Part shown: positions 34,753-47,074 of the stretch, one piece after another
How the letters are laid out: each line of letters begins with the position of its first letter
How positions within the stretch are numbered: position 1 is the stretch's first letter
Assembly: GCA_019915015.1 (NCBI GenBank)
Contig: JAHBBC010000050.1
Span: 62,001-126,000, forward strand
Origin: Auriscalpium vulgare
Taxonomy: Eukaryota; Basidiomycota; Agaricomycetes; Russulales; Auriscalpiaceae
Direction: 5' to 3'
DNA: 64,000 nucleotides
Program-made: the position numbers and the translations under genes
The notes under the pieces: model-generated
Told to the model about the DNA's origin: nothing
Seen by the model: the letters and a program-made list of their open reading frames with translations, nothing else
Database searches by the model: none

Positions 34753-35531
34753 ACGGGGGGGAGGGATGTGTGTGTTTTTTGAGGACAAGGGTGTAGGCCC
34801 TGGAGGCGGTCCTGAAGAATATCACGTCACGGTCGCTAGAGGGCTCCGACGGTCGGGGGGACGGTCGGACGTGCGCGGCAGAGAGCTGAGTGGGCTCGGA
34901 AACAATTCCCAGTGGTGCGGGATCAAACGACCTCCATGTGGCACGCGTCCAGACACAACGGAAGGGCGTGACGCGACGCTGCCTGCGTATCCGCTGCCGG
35001 ACCCCGGGCACTCCTCTGACACGTCCGCAACGCATGTGCCGCACGTGCGGCACCGCACACGCGAAGCCGGGCCAGGTCCTGCCAGGTCTGTGTCCTTCTC
35101 GCCTGGCGCCGCGCTGGGCAGCTGGTGGCCCCCGCGCGGGAGGATAATGGGAAACGGGGCGGGGCGACGGTGCGCACGGGGTGGCCGGAGGGTCCGTTGA
35201 CTGCAGCGCGGAGATCTCGATCGAAGTTTGCGATTGTGCTGTCAGTTGAACGCTCACTATAAGACCCCGCTAAAGTTAGGGAAAATGACCCTCGCCCTTT
35301 CTCCCCCTAACCTCAACGTCGCCTCGCACCCGTCTTTCCCGCCCACGCGCTCCCCCGTTTCTCGTGAGTTTTGCAAGCCTCGCCCCGCCGTGCACCGTCG
35401 CTCATCGTCTTCGTCCGGCACCCGCTCCCGTCGCGTCACCGCTCTTCCGACGTTGGACGCGTCCCCCGCGCCCTCCCCGTTGCTTCGCATTGTCCTTGGC
35501 CCCCCAGGTTAATTTCGCAATTTCGCGCGCC
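34753..35531. other. Intergenic region upstream of the HMG-like gene
   Basis: A GC-rich spacer of 779 bp with a palindromic run near 35027-35062 (cgcacgtgcggc-type). It presumably contains the promoter of the gene at 35532. No exon is supported. Confidence 0.4.
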
Positions 35532-35863
35532 ATGGCACCGAAAGAGAAGAAGGCCGCCGCAGAAAAGCCCGAGAGGAAAGGTGCGTCGGCGTCGTCGGCT
35601 GCCCCCTGTTCCTGGCGTTGCTAACATGGCCGCAGCTAAATCCTCCGGCGGAGGGGGCCGCAAGAAGCTCACCGCATACAACAAGTTCATGCAGACAGAG
35701 ATGGCCCGCTTGAAAGAAGACGAGCCCGACATCCCCCATCAGCAGCGGTAAGCTCGACGCGCGCCACGTCCGCGGTGTGCTAACGAACTGGGCTGGCAGG
35801 TTCAAGCTGGCAACGTCGAACTGGAAGTCTGCGAAGGAGAAGGACAAGCCCAAGGACGCCTAG
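35532..35863 (+). CDS. Small HMG-box-superfamily-like protein
   Basis: Exons 35532-35580, 35636-35747 and 35800-35863 give 74 aa. The start sequence is MAPKEKKAAAEKPERK. The core KKLTAYNKFMQTEMARLKEDEPDIPHQQRFKLATSNWKSA resembles the truncated HMG/YABBY-like fold. In that fold a 'K..xAYNxFMxxE...LK...P' helix precedes an 'F..A..NWK.A' helix. Such small basic proteins are common in fungi and are thought to bind DNA. The role of this one is inferred from likeness only. Introns are 55 and 52 bp. Confidence 0.75.
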
Positions 35864-36652
35864 GTCCGCGGACCGATAGCTCGCAGTGAGCGTGCTATAC
35901 GCGTGTTGCGTCGCGTGACATATTTGACGTGGTCGGATGCTTTGTCGGTACTGTAGTTTCGTGCGGGTTTACTTCGTGCCCTGTGGTTTCTTTCTCAAGC
36001 ACTAGTTTTTCTTATAGCTATAAGTTACTATTTCGCCTCTCATGTACACTCGTCTGTCTGGACATTTTCGCCGACAAGTCCTTTGCTTTCGTCGTCCTTT
36101 CCGTCGTCAGTTCTCGAATATCGGCCGTACGATTTGATGCTCTAATTGCACTTGCTTGCTGTTTGCCTGTCGGATGTGGGAAGGAGAAGACGGCGGGGCG
36201 GAGGCCATGTGCAGCGGACACGCTGCACACCCAGACGGGTTACGACATTGCTTATCTAGGTTCCTTATTGTCTGCGGCAAGCCTGCGGCCCGTTCTGCGT
36301 CACCCCGGCGGCGGCCCTTCGGTCGGCACCGGGCAGACCTCGCACCCCGACTGGGCCAGCTCAGGGCACCAGAGGACCTGCATTTCATGTCGCGCTCTGC
36401 ATAAATAAGCACCCGTGGGAATGTCCTGCCGATCAGATAACCCAGCTGATAACCCGGTGTTCGGTGTCCGCCCCGATGTCCGCCCCGACGTGCGCTTGAG
36501 CATAACCAGCGCCCTCCGCCGGCCTGCTCGTCTGCATGCCTCTCCCGGGCCCTCGCCGTCTCTTCATCGCCCTTGCGTCCCCCTTTCCCTCCCTCTAGCT
36601 CAACCGCTGCTCTTATCCAACCGCTGTCTTCCCCAACCGTATACCTCCCGCT
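35864..36652. other. Intergenic region upstream of the F-box/LRR gene
   Basis: No gene supported in 789 bp. It holds the 3' end of the HMG-like gene and the F-box gene promoter. Confidence 0.4.
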
Positions 36653-39600
36653 ATGAGCCACCACCGTCACATCGATAACCTCCACCTTCACACTCTTCAT
36701 AAGGCTGCCTCCACCGGTCGCCTCCAGTCCTCCTCTCGCGACGCCTTCATGTCCTCCGACCCTCTCGCCGCCACCCCGCCGGAGGACCGCTTCGTGGTAT
36801 CGCTGCCGTCTTCACAATCGCCGCTCGCTACCTCACAGTCCTCCCCAGCGGCCATGTCCAGTCCCAAAGGGAAAGCCGTGTCCCAGCCCATGGACATCGA
36901 CGCTCGCGATCGTCGCGTTGATGATGCCCACTCTGACGTCTTTTCCATGTCATTCGATCCCGACCATAACTCCGACGCCGGAGCATCCTCGCCCTTGGCT
37001 GGCCGTTTCGCGCGCCGCAGCTCACAAGACGACGCACACGAGGACATCGCCACAGCGATGATGTACGATGGCATCGAGCAGGACATATCAGATACCTTTG
37101 GCAGGAAGGGCAAAGGACGCCTCGAGCTCCCGCCGACACTTCCGCCTCTCACTTTCTCCCCGACGTCCTTCGACTACGAGGAGTTCTATCGATCCCCGAG
37201 CCTCACCACCTCCGAAGCAGGGCCATCGTCTTTCGGCTCCGGGTATACGATCCCGACGGGTCGTGAATCCGGCTCAATTGACGGCCTCATGGAAGCCCAC
37301 GCGCGCGAAGAAATGCCGGTCCTCACGCGCATGCCATCCCGGCGGAGATCACTGTCCAACCTGTCCATGCATTCCACACACTCCTTGGCTGCATCGGTAT
37401 CGCGTATCAGAGTCAAGCTCGGGACGTCAAAGGGCGGCGCGCTAGCCCGCAAACTGTTTATGAAGGACGGAGATCGCCGCCATCCACCGTCGGCTCCTGG
37501 CTCCCCAGGGACAACTCCGGTGGAGGGCGTCCCAGGCGACGATTTGGACGGTGCAGGAAGCTGCTTCGCACCATGGAGGCGCGAGGTCAAGGCGCGTTCA
37601 CGAGAGGCTTCCGATGCGTCACCCTTCTCTCAGCTGAATATCGACAGCCTGGTCGATGGCATCCCCATCCACTACCCGGTATACAATGGCAGGCCTGTCT
37701 CGGAATTCTCACCTGTCAAGAAGGGCCGTTCCAACTCCAGCCCATTCCCCCTTCCTGCCGCATTCGACGTCGTCCCTCCCAGCACGGGCGACGTATTTAC
37801 TCCGCTTCCCACCATTGTTCCCCAGAATGCATTCGACAACGTGCTCCCGCGAGAGTTGCGGCTGCATATTTTGGGCTTGCTTGTTCACATACACGAGGAG
37901 GATCATGCGCGCCGCGTGCGTGATGGCAGGTGGTCAGCAATCAAGGCATCGAAGCACCGCTGGGTCGGTCGGGAGCAGGGTGTGCGGGAGCTCGTTCGCT
38001 TCAGCAGGGTCAGTACCCCAGAATGACTCTTCTTGCTTCAAGAGAAATGACTTAAGATACCTTATAGGTCTCAAAGTGCTGGATGGGTCTAGTGTTTGAC
38101 GGGCAGCTTTGGTCGCAGCTCAACCTGCGATCGTGCCCGAAAATGCCTGCATCCCAAATTCTCCACATTGCCTCTTCCTCCGGCTCCTTCATAACCTCCC
38201 TTGATCTCGCTGGGCATGCGACCCTGCAGCCGTCGACGTTGGAAAGCCTCACAACGAACCTATGTCTGCCTCGCGACAGCTTCGGGGTCCTACCTTCTAC
38301 GCGGCTCACGTCGATAGATTTGAGCGGCTGCCCCGCCATCACAACGGCGGCTTTTCACCATCTCTTACGCCGCTGTCCGACCCTGCAAGTGCTCCGCGTG
38401 AAAGGGCTGCCTGCCGTGACGAACGAGACGTGCGAGGTCATCTACGAGTTCAATCCGCGTCTGACCGTTCTGGACATGGGCCGCTGCAAGAATATCACGG
38501 GTGCCGGCATCCGTACTTTGGCCTCCTGCATCTTGAAGGATGGGCAACACCTCGCGCTCCGGGAGCTGCGGGTGTCGGGGCTGAAGGGCATCTCAGACAG
38601 CGTCATGCATGCGCTCGGGAAGGCAGCACCGTATCTCGAGGTTCTGGATCTCAGTCATTGCAGAGACCTGCACAATTCTTCTCTGGATTCCTTCGTTTCC
38701 TGCGATGACGACACCGAATTACTCGAGCAGGAGACAGTTGTCTTGTCCGCTCGCGAGGCGGGTCGCGACCCCAATGAAGGGAGACGGTATCGTCGACGCT
38801 TGACGCGCCTTCGACACCTCTGTCTTTCTTCCTGTTTGTTACTGACCGATATCGCCTGCGCGCACCTCGCACACACGATGCCCAAGCTCGAGTTGTTGGA
38901 GCTCGGAGGGATAGGCAGCGAGCTCAAGGACGACGGCCTTGTCCTCCTGCTAGAGACGCTGCCAAACCTGCGCAAGCTGGATCTCGAGGATGCCAGCGAC
39001 ATCTCGGATGCCGTCCTCCGCACGATCACCCCGCCGCCCGAATCTGCGGACGCCAGCCGCGGCGCGACGCCCGGCTCCCTGCTGGAGCACCTCGTCGTGT
39101 CGTGCGCGGTGCAGCTCAGCAACGAGGCGTTCCTCGCGCTCGCGCGCAACTGCCTGCGGCTGCGCGTGCTCGAGGCGGACAGTACGCGCATGTCCGGCGC
39201 GGTGGTGAAGGAGTTCGCCGCGCTCGTGCGCCAGCGCGCGCTGCGCGACGCGAGCATCACCGCCGTCGACTGCCGCGCGGTCGGCGAAGGCACGGTGAAG
39301 GAGCTCGCGGGCGTGACGCGCCCGCGCCTCGGGTGGCGCGCGTACGAGGCGCGCCGCCTCGCGTTCCTCGACGGGCGCGACGACGAGGGGCTGAGCGTCG
39401 GCCAGGACGAGTGCGACGACGCCCGCGTCGTGCTCAAGACGTTCTATTCGTGGCAGACGGTCGATGCGGTCGCCGCAGCGCGTCATAAGCGCCGCAAGAG
39501 TCGCCGCGACGCGAATGGCTCGGGAAGCAGCGGCGCGGACGATCTGTTCACGAGCCGCGGGAGGTGGTGGTCGCCGGGTGGGAGGCGCACCCCGGCCGTG

Positions 39601-39660
39601 GCGTCCCCGAACCTCCTGGATCTCAATAATAACGACCGGGAGGGATGCACGATAATGTAA
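36653..39660 (+). CDS. F-box/leucine-rich-repeat protein with C-terminal CaaX motif
   Basis: Two exons, 36653-38008 and 38068-39660, with a 59-bp intron (gtcagt...tatag), give 982 aa. The first 380 residues are Ser/Pro-rich and probably disordered. An F-box-like segment follows (NVLPRELRLHILGLLVHIHEEDHARR ... VRFSRVSKCWMGLVFDGQLW), which would bind Skp1 in an SCF ubiquitin ligase. At least ten leucine-rich repeats follow, with typical SLDLAGH, SIDLSGCPAIT, VLDMGRCKNIT and VLDLSHCRDL units that would bind substrate. The C-terminal four residues, CTIM, form a CaaX box, and Met in the last position favours farnesylation. This resembles membrane-anchored F-box/LRR proteins of the FBXL2 type. Membrane targeting is an inference from the motif. 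Confidence 0.88.
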
Positions 39661-39859
39661 GACTATAATGTACTTTTTCCTCGCCTCGTGTCATTTTACG
39701 GGTAGACCTTTCGACTTTCTCTGTTGTTGTACATTTTTTGTGATTTTGTATGTATGTATGTACGAATAGCGTGCCGCAGATTTACACCAGTATGAGATGT
39801 AATTTTATATCCTGATGAATTGGTGCGCGTGGATGCGCACAACAGGACTCCGACATGGA

Positions 39860-40938
39860 TTATCCACTTATCGGACGCTTCTTTTTCTTCTTCTTTGCCT
39901 TTTTGTCTGAACTGTCAGTAGCTGAGGATGGGAGCGGCGGCGGATCATCCATAGCGACATCTGCGTTATTCGCGGACGAAGTCTTGGCCTTCTTCGAAAT
40001 AGAGGGTGGCGGGGCGGGTTCGCCGTCGTAGCCTGCGATTGGCAATGAGTTGGTAGCGATCGAAGACGGGAAGAAGCGGACTCACCGGCGAAAGGGTCCA
40101 TCGCAGGACGACGACGTTTTGCCCCGGCTGCAGGCGCCACAACCTCCGCACTCGATGCCTTGCCCTTGCCCTTGCGATCGACAGCCGCCGCCGCCGCCGG
40201 GCGTTCGCTGTCCTCCGCGTCATCGTCGATGATCTGCAGCCCCTCCCCCTCCCCCTCCTCCTCGTCCCCGCTCTCTTCTTCCTCTATGCGCTTCTGGTAC
40301 TCCTCCCGCTCGCGCATCTTCGCGGTCACCTTCGCCGCCACGCGCACGTCCTGCGCTTGGCCGTCGGCGTCGAAGCGCACGTGGATCGACGGCCCTGCGA
40401 CGGGCTCGGTGTTCTTGGCTTGGTTGATCGCGTGCTTGATGAAGCGCGTCGCGGCGGCTTTGTCCACGGCGAATTGCCCTGTGGGTGTCGGGGGTGTGAG
40501 AAGACCGGTGTGAGGTAGAGGAGAGGCGGACGTACGTTTGGCGGGGTCCTCTGCCTCTTTGATTTTGTCAAAGTATTGCCGGACGCGGTCCTAGAGGATA
40601 TGCTTATGAGATGGTCATCAGAGTGGGAGGCAGACGCACGAGTTCAGCTATGACGGGATGGGTCTTCGGGTCTATGCCTTGTGTTTTCAGATATACTGTC
40701 CAAAGGACTGGTCTCAGCGTCACACAGCCGTAATGGAAAGAAGGAACAGACTGAAAACCAAGTCATACACAAGGTACGGAATGGCGACCTGCAGCTTGGC
40801 CTGCTGGATAGTCTCTAGGCCCAGCACAGTCTCTGGGAGGGACTGCGCGAAGAGAGGTTCGAGCGCGCTTTCGAGCTCTCCGAGGGAGCCCATGAGTGTG
40901 GCGAGCTTTTTCTTGATCTTTGCTGTATCGTCCGCCAT
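39860..40938 (-). CDS. C1D/Rrp47 (Lrp1)-like exosome cofactor
   Basis: The start is at 40938 (MADDTAKIKKKLATLMGSLGELESALEPLF). Early exons give a Sas10/Utp3/C1D-type helical N-terminus. Splicing then continues through YLKTQGIDPKTHPVIAEL and DRVRQYFDKIKEAEDPAKR. The later part is acidic and then Lys-rich, ending KKKKKKRPISG, which is likely nucleolar. Family members (Rrp47/Lrp1) bind Rrp6 and help the nuclear exosome process rRNA and snoRNA. The 5-nt-spaced basic tail and the low-complexity EEGEGEG stretch are typical of the family. It is convergent with the F-box/LRR gene, about 200 bp away. Confidence 0.85.
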
Positions 40939-41186
40939 GTCAAGTAAGAGTACTGCACAAGCCTAGTGAGAGCAAGAGTACAGTCGATAGCTTGGTCGCC
41001 GCGGGCGGCAAGCAAATATGAGGCGCCGAGCTCTCGGGTCGCGAACGGCGGCGCTCAGGGTGTTCACAACTGCCATCTATCAAGCATGCTCTTTTACTCT
41101 CCCTGACAGGTAGCGTTATCGATGGATGCCCCGTGAATCTCGCTGACATGACTGCATGCCCAGGCTGAAATAGAGATATTTCTACC

Positions 41187-41567
41187 ATGAGCAGCTCTTC
41201 GAAGTCTCCTCAGCACCCGGACAACTTCTACCGGACCGAGCTAGAGCTAGCTCTGAGCGAGCAGGTGTTCGGGGTGGCTCGTGGGGAGGTCGTACGCTCG
41301 ACGCCTGAAGACGCCGCTGCTCTCATCACGCTCTTGGAGGGCCCGGATATCGAGGTGGGGCTCTCATCTGCCGGATATTCGGTGCGTCGGTCTGCTGCGT
41401 CTTGTCGTGCTGCGCATCTCAGTCTCCTGCTTCAGATATCGGGACGGGAGAATGTCCGCCAGGCCAAGTACGAAACCCTCGATGACTTGCTGGTTGCAAC
41501 CAGCCCGCTGTATGCGGCGAAGCGGATGGAGGTGCTATTCGCGAAGCTACAGGAGATTGCTCAGTAG
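41187..41567 (+). CDS. GSKIP-domain-like small protein
   Basis: Exons 41187-41381 and 41436-41567 give 108 aa. The 54-nt intron (gtgcgt...cttcag) is a multiple of three without a stop, so retention would insert 18 residues. The spliced junction reads AGYSISGRENVRQ. The pattern FYRTELELALSEQVFG ... ITLLEGPDIEVGLSSAGYS, then YETLDDLLVATSPLYAAKRMEVLFAKLQEI, matches my recollection of the GSKIP domain. Animal members of that family bind GSK3-beta and PKA. In fungi the role is not established. It is divergent from the C1D-like gene across 248 bp. Confidence 0.55.
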   Translation: MSSSSKSPQHPDNFYRTELELALSEQVFGVARGEVVRSTPEDAAALITLLEGPDIEVGLSSAGYSVRRSAASCRAAHLSLLLQISGRENVRQAKYETLDDLLVATSPLYAAKRMEVLFAKLQEIAQ

Positions 41568-42994
41568 GGCTCCGGAGTATTCTGTCTGCGGACAGGTGTA
41601 CTACAGAGACGTGATTGTTTACGTTGGTAAAGCATTGGAAGACATAGACATGCCCGAGCTAGGGAACCCGTTATCTTATCTGCAACGCGCATTGTGATTA
41701 GACCAACAGCCGGTCAACAAGTGCAAACATCTTCCTTCATCATGGTCCGTCACCCAAAATCTACCTAATGCACGGAGACTGACATCTAGCCCTTTTTGTA
41801 GTCTTCTGAACTGAGGTACACGGCGAACACACAGCTCGAGCATCGTGAGTCCGTCCGGGCGTCGTCAGCGACTTCGACATACTGACTGAGACTGTATGCA
41901 GTCCACGCTCGGTACACGGGGACCGGTACGACACCCCTTCTTCTTCTCAGTATCTGCGCATATCTCTGATGGAGAATCACCTCAGGACATGCCGATATGA
42001 GCAAGTAGTGCGTATGCTATCGCGTCCATTCATAAATGACTGCTGCAACTCCTCTCAAGCGATTGGTTAACGCATCAGCACCGAGACACTCTGTCTTCCA
42101 TCGTCGGCCACCCAACGTTGACCTCCTACCTCGCCATCGCCGACGGCGAAGCCACTGGACGCATCAAATTCGAAATGACCGAGGTTCGTATATTGCGTCG
42201 CTCGTTCCGTCAATATTCCTAAGTGTGTCCTAGCGCATGTTGCAACCATGTGGCCCTCCGCCTGCCAAGGACGAAGATTAGTTGACCGAGAAGCCAGTGG
42301 CGTCGGGCCGTGAGGGAGTGGCAGGGATGTTTGTGGTGAGAACAGCCTCGCCTGCCGCTTGCGGTGCTCGTTGTTATACCTCACCCCCAGACGCAGTGGC
42401 ACGAGACTGCGTTTGCGGGCCGTGTAATCAGCAGTAGACGGCACGAGTGAATGCAGCGCTTGAACGTGTCTGCGAAGACTCGAAGGTGACGCCGATGGCT
42501 GTGCGTTCCGGCGGCATCTGCCGATCGTGGGGATGGGCGGTCGGAGTGGGGAATGGGTCCCGATGGGTCCCTGAATCACTGTCGAGGAAAGCGCTCTGCC
42601 GCTGTTCTCGGTCGTGGGTACGGTCAACTGCCCGTCGACATCTCTGACATCTGACGCCGCACCCAGCGGCTCGTCGACCATCAACGCGCTAACTTGAGCC
42701 ACTCATCAAGCTCTTGATGGAGCTTTGTCGATTTCCTTTAACCCACCACCATCTCTGCCCCCATCCCCCACACCACCTCCCAGCCCAGCCCCCTCAAGCG
42801 GTGGCTCGTGGCCGCTTTACCGCCCACTCAGATTCCCTTTGTCCTAAAAATCTCACCGCGCGGCCGCCCTTTGTCCCCTATCGTACTTCCCATTTCTCGT
42901 TTGTGCCATTATCCAGGTGTGGCTGCAACTTCCCCGCCTTGCTCGCTTTGTCTGACGTTCTCAGGCCATAAAATACCTTGTCCCCTTAATCAGA
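41568..42994. other. Intergenic region without a supported gene
   Basis: About 1.4 kb. A 211-codon minus-strand frame near 42067-42702 lacks an ATG near its beginning and has Arg/Ser/Pro-rich, non-conserved composition, so it was not called. The right end is a pyrimidine-rich leader of the next gene. Confidence 0.4.
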
Positions 42995-45189
42995 ATGGAA
43001 GGCCCCTCGCTGTCCCGCCGGTCTCTTAACCGTCTCTCGACTTTCGTTCGCCAGTCTGTCTACTTGTCAGATCCCCAACCCTCTACATCCAGCCTAGCCT
43101 CGAACCAACCGCCCAGACGCAGATCATACTCTTTCAATCTCACTTCCAGCCCGTTCAACAATCTTTCGCCTATGGCTCTGTTCTCTCCCAAAGCACTTGC
43201 GAGAGGCCGGAAGCCAGGCAGAGATTCTCCAGCTCCGGACGTCAGTCGCCCCCCTAACCTTTCAATCATCCAAGAAGCTCCCCTTCAAGACGCAACAAAG
43301 TACGGCGGCGTCGGCCTGCTCAGACGTGCCGGCCGACGACGCTCTACTCATTCCGTCTTCGCATACCAGAGCGAGTCCTCACCTGCTTCGCCATCGACAT
43401 CGACATTCTCCAGACCATCTCCAGTGTCGAGCGCATCTTCCCTACCCTTTCAGATGAGGACGAGAAGAAGAAGGCCACTCTCCTGGAACGGAAGAAATTC
43501 AGGTGGCAGGAGGGCGTGCGCTTTCATCCCTTCGATATGGACGAGGCACCATACATGCAGGCCTATGATCAGATGGCACTAGAGAAGTGAGTGTCTGCTC
43601 GTATTCTCACAAGCGTCGTTCACTTATCTGGCTTGACACAGCGACCGTTATTCACATGCGCTCATGCAGAAACTGACGCCAAGGGGATCGCCCTCGTTCC
43701 ATGACTATCTTGACAAGCCACCATCGCGCGTGCTTGATCTCGGATGCGGCCAGGGTGACTGGGTTGTTGAAGCTGCGACGTGTTGGAAGAAGGCCAAAGT
43801 GTATGGGCTCGACCTTGTGGACCTCGCCAGTGGCGTGTGGGACCTGGATAGGTCGGTGGCGGACAATATCACTTGGGTGCGACATAATTAGTGCGTCCCA
43901 ATGCCCTCATCCGTACGTCCGGTGGCTGACATATTGACAGCGTCGCGCACGCACTGCCATTCCCGAGCGAGTCCTTCGACTTCATACGCCTCTCGAATTC
44001 CAACCTCTGCATCCCCTTCGAAAGGTATGGCTTCGTGCTGGCCGAGACGCGCCGCGTTCTCCGCGTCGGCGGGCGCCTCGAAGTCGTCGATGACCAGCTT
44101 TACTTCCCGTACATCGCGCCGTCGTCTCCTGTCAAGGCCACCTTCACCTCACGCTCTCGTCAGGCAAGTTCTGGCTATGACTCCGACTCTGACAATTCCG
44201 ACCGCGAGCAGACCATCCGACCCGGGACGCGCAAGATGGGCTCTGCCCGAGAGAGCGCCAAGAGTCCGTATGAAGAGTGGGAGAACGAGATGAAGAACTG
44301 CCAGGATCTCGAGTCCATCTTCTCCGGAATGCTCCAGCGCAAATACGGCATGAACCTCCGCCCCGCAGAGTATCTGCCCAGCATGATGCGGAGCGGGTAC
44401 GGCCCCGAGAACGTCGACGATGCGCGGACGATCCACGTCTGCCTACCTTCGCGCGAGTTCATGAACGGTGTGGAGGGCGACATGCGCAAGAACCCGGACA
44501 TGGAGCGCGGGTGGTCTGTGACGATCGACTGGGAGCGGAAGGAGAAGAAGGACGAGAAGGGCAAGGCCGTGGAGGCGTCGTTGGCCCCCATGCAGCCAAC
44601 GGAGCTCCCTGCGACGCTCAGCAAGAAGGCGGCCGCCATGCTTGGTGCCGCCCGCCTCTCGCCCGCAGGCGTTCCATACCAACAGCCGGGTCTGGTCATT
44701 TTCCCTTCCACGTTCATCCCCATGTCCCCGGCCGAAGTCGAGATGCACTCGAGCAAGAACCTGCACACCCTCCTCAGCTGTCGAGCGGCAATCCGGGACT
44801 TCAGTAGTGAACACGCGGCCATCGGCGGGCCCTCACCAGAGGAGCTGGAGAATGCGCTGTGGGAATACGAAATGTGCGTAACCTTGCTTCTACTTGTTAC
44901 CATCAAGACTAACGAAATGTCCTTATACAGCTTCCGCCGTCGTCGCTTCAATTGGCCTGCTGACCTCCCCGAACTTCGCCTGAGCGAGCAATTCGCCCAG
45001 GAGCCATCACGCGCTCGCCTTTCAGACCCCACCGCATCCCCTTCTAAACTCAAGCGCACGCCCTCTCAAGCCAAACGCTACAGCGGTTCAAGCTACACCA
45101 TCCTGAACCCACCAGAAACCCTGGAAGGTCTCACCTTTGTCCGCTCCTTGCGCATTTTCGAGGCTATCAAGACCTCCCGCGTCTTATGA
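42995..45189 (+). CDS. Class I SAM-dependent methyltransferase domain protein
   Basis: Exons 42995-43240, 43324-43586, 43642-43890, 43941-44873 and 44931-45189 give 649 aa. The N-terminal 80 residues are basic and Ser-rich. After the 83-bp intron, TCFAIDIDILQTISSVERIFPTLSDEDEKKK follows in frame. The methyltransferase core begins with motif I, VLDLGCGQGDWVVEAA, then VYGLDLVDL, an HALPFPSESFDFI post-I block and LAETRRVLRVGGRLEVVDD. This is the UbiE/Methyltransf-type fold. A long C-terminal extension of about 300 residues ends in a LxRRRFNWP-containing segment. The family is common in Agaricomycetes. The substrate is unknown. The large size compared with a plain methyltransferase (200-280 aa) implies extra regions. 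Confidence 0.85.
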
Positions 45190-45492
45190 TTTTTGACTGT
45201 ATCACGTCTATTAGAGTCGCGAATTTTGGTTGTTCGCTTTCGGGTCATGCATGACCCCCTCACGCTCATTTCCTGTCCCTGTTCGACTACGGAGATAGTA
45301 TCAGCATGTGTACTGTGTATTCTAGACCTAGCCTAGCACATTAATGTAAGTATCGTGGTTATAATAATAGCCCTCTAGAAACGAAGTCATCTATCATTGA
45401 TGATCCGCCACAAGGACGTACCAAACGAATGTTCCGAGCTACAGCGCTGAGCAGCGCTGAGGCTACGGACGTAGAGACAAATGGCTTCATAA
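45190..45492. terminator. Convergent 3' region
   Basis: 303 bp between the methyltransferase-like gene (plus) and the EFM3-type gene (minus), both ending here. Presumably 3' UTRs and polyadenylation signals. No specific site assigned. Confidence 0.4.
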
Positions 45493-46917
45493 CTACGTGT
45501 TCGCTGTAACCTGGATTACCATCACATTTTCTGTGTCGATACGCTCTGATTCCAGAAAAGACGATTGATGGCCGCTCGCACGAGACGAAATATCCTCAAC
45601 GCAAAGATGGAAGATGTCGGCTAGCAGGAACAGAGAGGAACAGCGAATGATGTAACGTTATTCGTGGGCTGATGCGGGGAAGCCTGGGGAAGCTTACTGG
45701 AAGCATGAAGAAAGGCATCCAAGAGTTCCTGGTTTCTGACCGTCAGAGCCAGGTACGCGGTCTTCGTATTTAGCTTCGGATCAGATAGCAAAGCGAGGCG
45801 GAGGGTTGCCAGGAAGGGCGTTATGATGTCGGGGTGGTAGAGCTAGATGGGCTGACCGTCAGATACTGCAGAACGATATGCGCCGAGGGTGACGCATACC
45901 ATGTCAGCAGCCACAATGGTATCAGCATCCAAACCACTCAAGCTCTTGCGCATAGAAGGCCCCAGATCTGGACCCACGGCGTCAGACCAGTCTAATGGTT
46001 GCACGTCGAGGTGGGGAAGCGACGATGAGACATCTTTGGTTCAGAGTTCAGTTGTCCAACAAAAGATGTACAGATAGAACATATCGCACTGCATGGAAGG
46101 TTTACGTTCTGTGCACACCGCTGGAGGACTTCCTCGTTCACGTCCGTGAGGCACAACCCCGACCTCCGCCCGCCCTGTCCATCTTGCTGCTGGAGGCAAG
46201 CTATCACGAGCCCCAGGAACCCAGCTCCGGACCCAAGCTCAAGCACTCGGTGCCCACGCACAGTGTCTTCGCTTCCACTAATCAGGACAAATCATGGGAA
46301 GGACGGGCGACCAGTACCTGGGTGGTCGATGAGGAACTGAGCGAGGACTAAACTGGCACGCCAAGTGCGTAGTCCGGTCGTCCCGCTCTCGAAGGTGGTT
46401 TGAGACTCAAACAAAGTCACCGACGCATACTCGGCGAAGCCCTCAAGGGGCGCGTCTTGGGACCGATTTTCCCAGAAATGAGTGACATAGGACGGCGGTG
46501 GTGGTGAAGACCCGGCCAAATCCTGAGCTCTCCTGCAAGGCGGTGCTTTGGCAATATTCACCGGAGCCATGTTTAACGAGCCTACCTGGTGACACTCAAT
46601 AAACTGATTCGTCTCTCATAAAGTCGTTCGTCGACTTCATAATCCTGTAGTGAGTCGCTTAGCTTCTCTTGAACTGGGTCATGAGAACAACCTGCCTCAT
46701 CACCAATAAGAGCCTCTAGTTGAGAGATAATCCACTTCCAAAACGAACATTGGTAGAAGTTTGAGGGCGGGTATCTCTGCAGATGACCATCGAGAAGGAT
46801 GGAGTTGAGTACGAAAGTTTGGACGTCTGTGAATGGCTGGTCCGTCGGGAAGGTCATATATTGAGGGGGTGTCAGAGATGCATATCCCTGCCGAATATTC
46901 CTTAGCTTCGAAGACAT
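45493..46917 (-). CDS. EFM3: EFM3/FAM86-type protein-lysine methyltransferase
   Basis: The start is at 46917 (MSSKLRNIRQGYASLTPPQY). The first exon has the N-terminal FAM86 helical block (CSFWKWIISQLEALIGDEAG). Splicing continues into YVTHFWENRS and SVTLFESQTTFESGTTGLRTWRASLVLAQFLIDHP. The SAM-binding motif I lies in GHRVLELGSGAGFLGLVIACL and is followed by LTDVNEEVLQRCAQNV. The last exons give LYHPDIITPFLATLRLALLSD and DIFHLCVEDISSRASG, ending at 45493. Known family members methylate a lysine of eEF2. The family call rests on the FAM86 N-terminus together with the methyltransferase core. Confidence 0.8.
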
Positions 46918-47074
46918 GGATCACCGGTTCGTTGCAGACAATGAGGCGACATACAGTACACTGACTTTGGCAAAATTATTTCTGACCGCACGCGCATGAG
47001 CCGGCCCTAAACGACCAGCGCACGCCGCGGGACAGTGAACTTGTCCGCTTCCAAGTCGCACTTCCCCGTCACCG
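46918..47074. promoter_or_regulatory. Short divergent promoter, EFM3-type / Bot1-like
   Basis: Only 157 bp separate two divergent start codons, so the promoter is likely shared or overlapping. Confidence 0.5.

Noticed and set aside
38655..39486. Long minus-strand frames opposite the LRR region
   Set aside because: They are shadows of the GC-rich coding strand of the F-box/LRR gene.
42067..42702. A 211-codon minus-strand frame that might be a gene
   Set aside because: It begins with GTG, its first ATG is some codons in, and the translation is Arg/Ser/Pro-rich with no recognisable domain. It is probably chance openness in GC-rich DNA.
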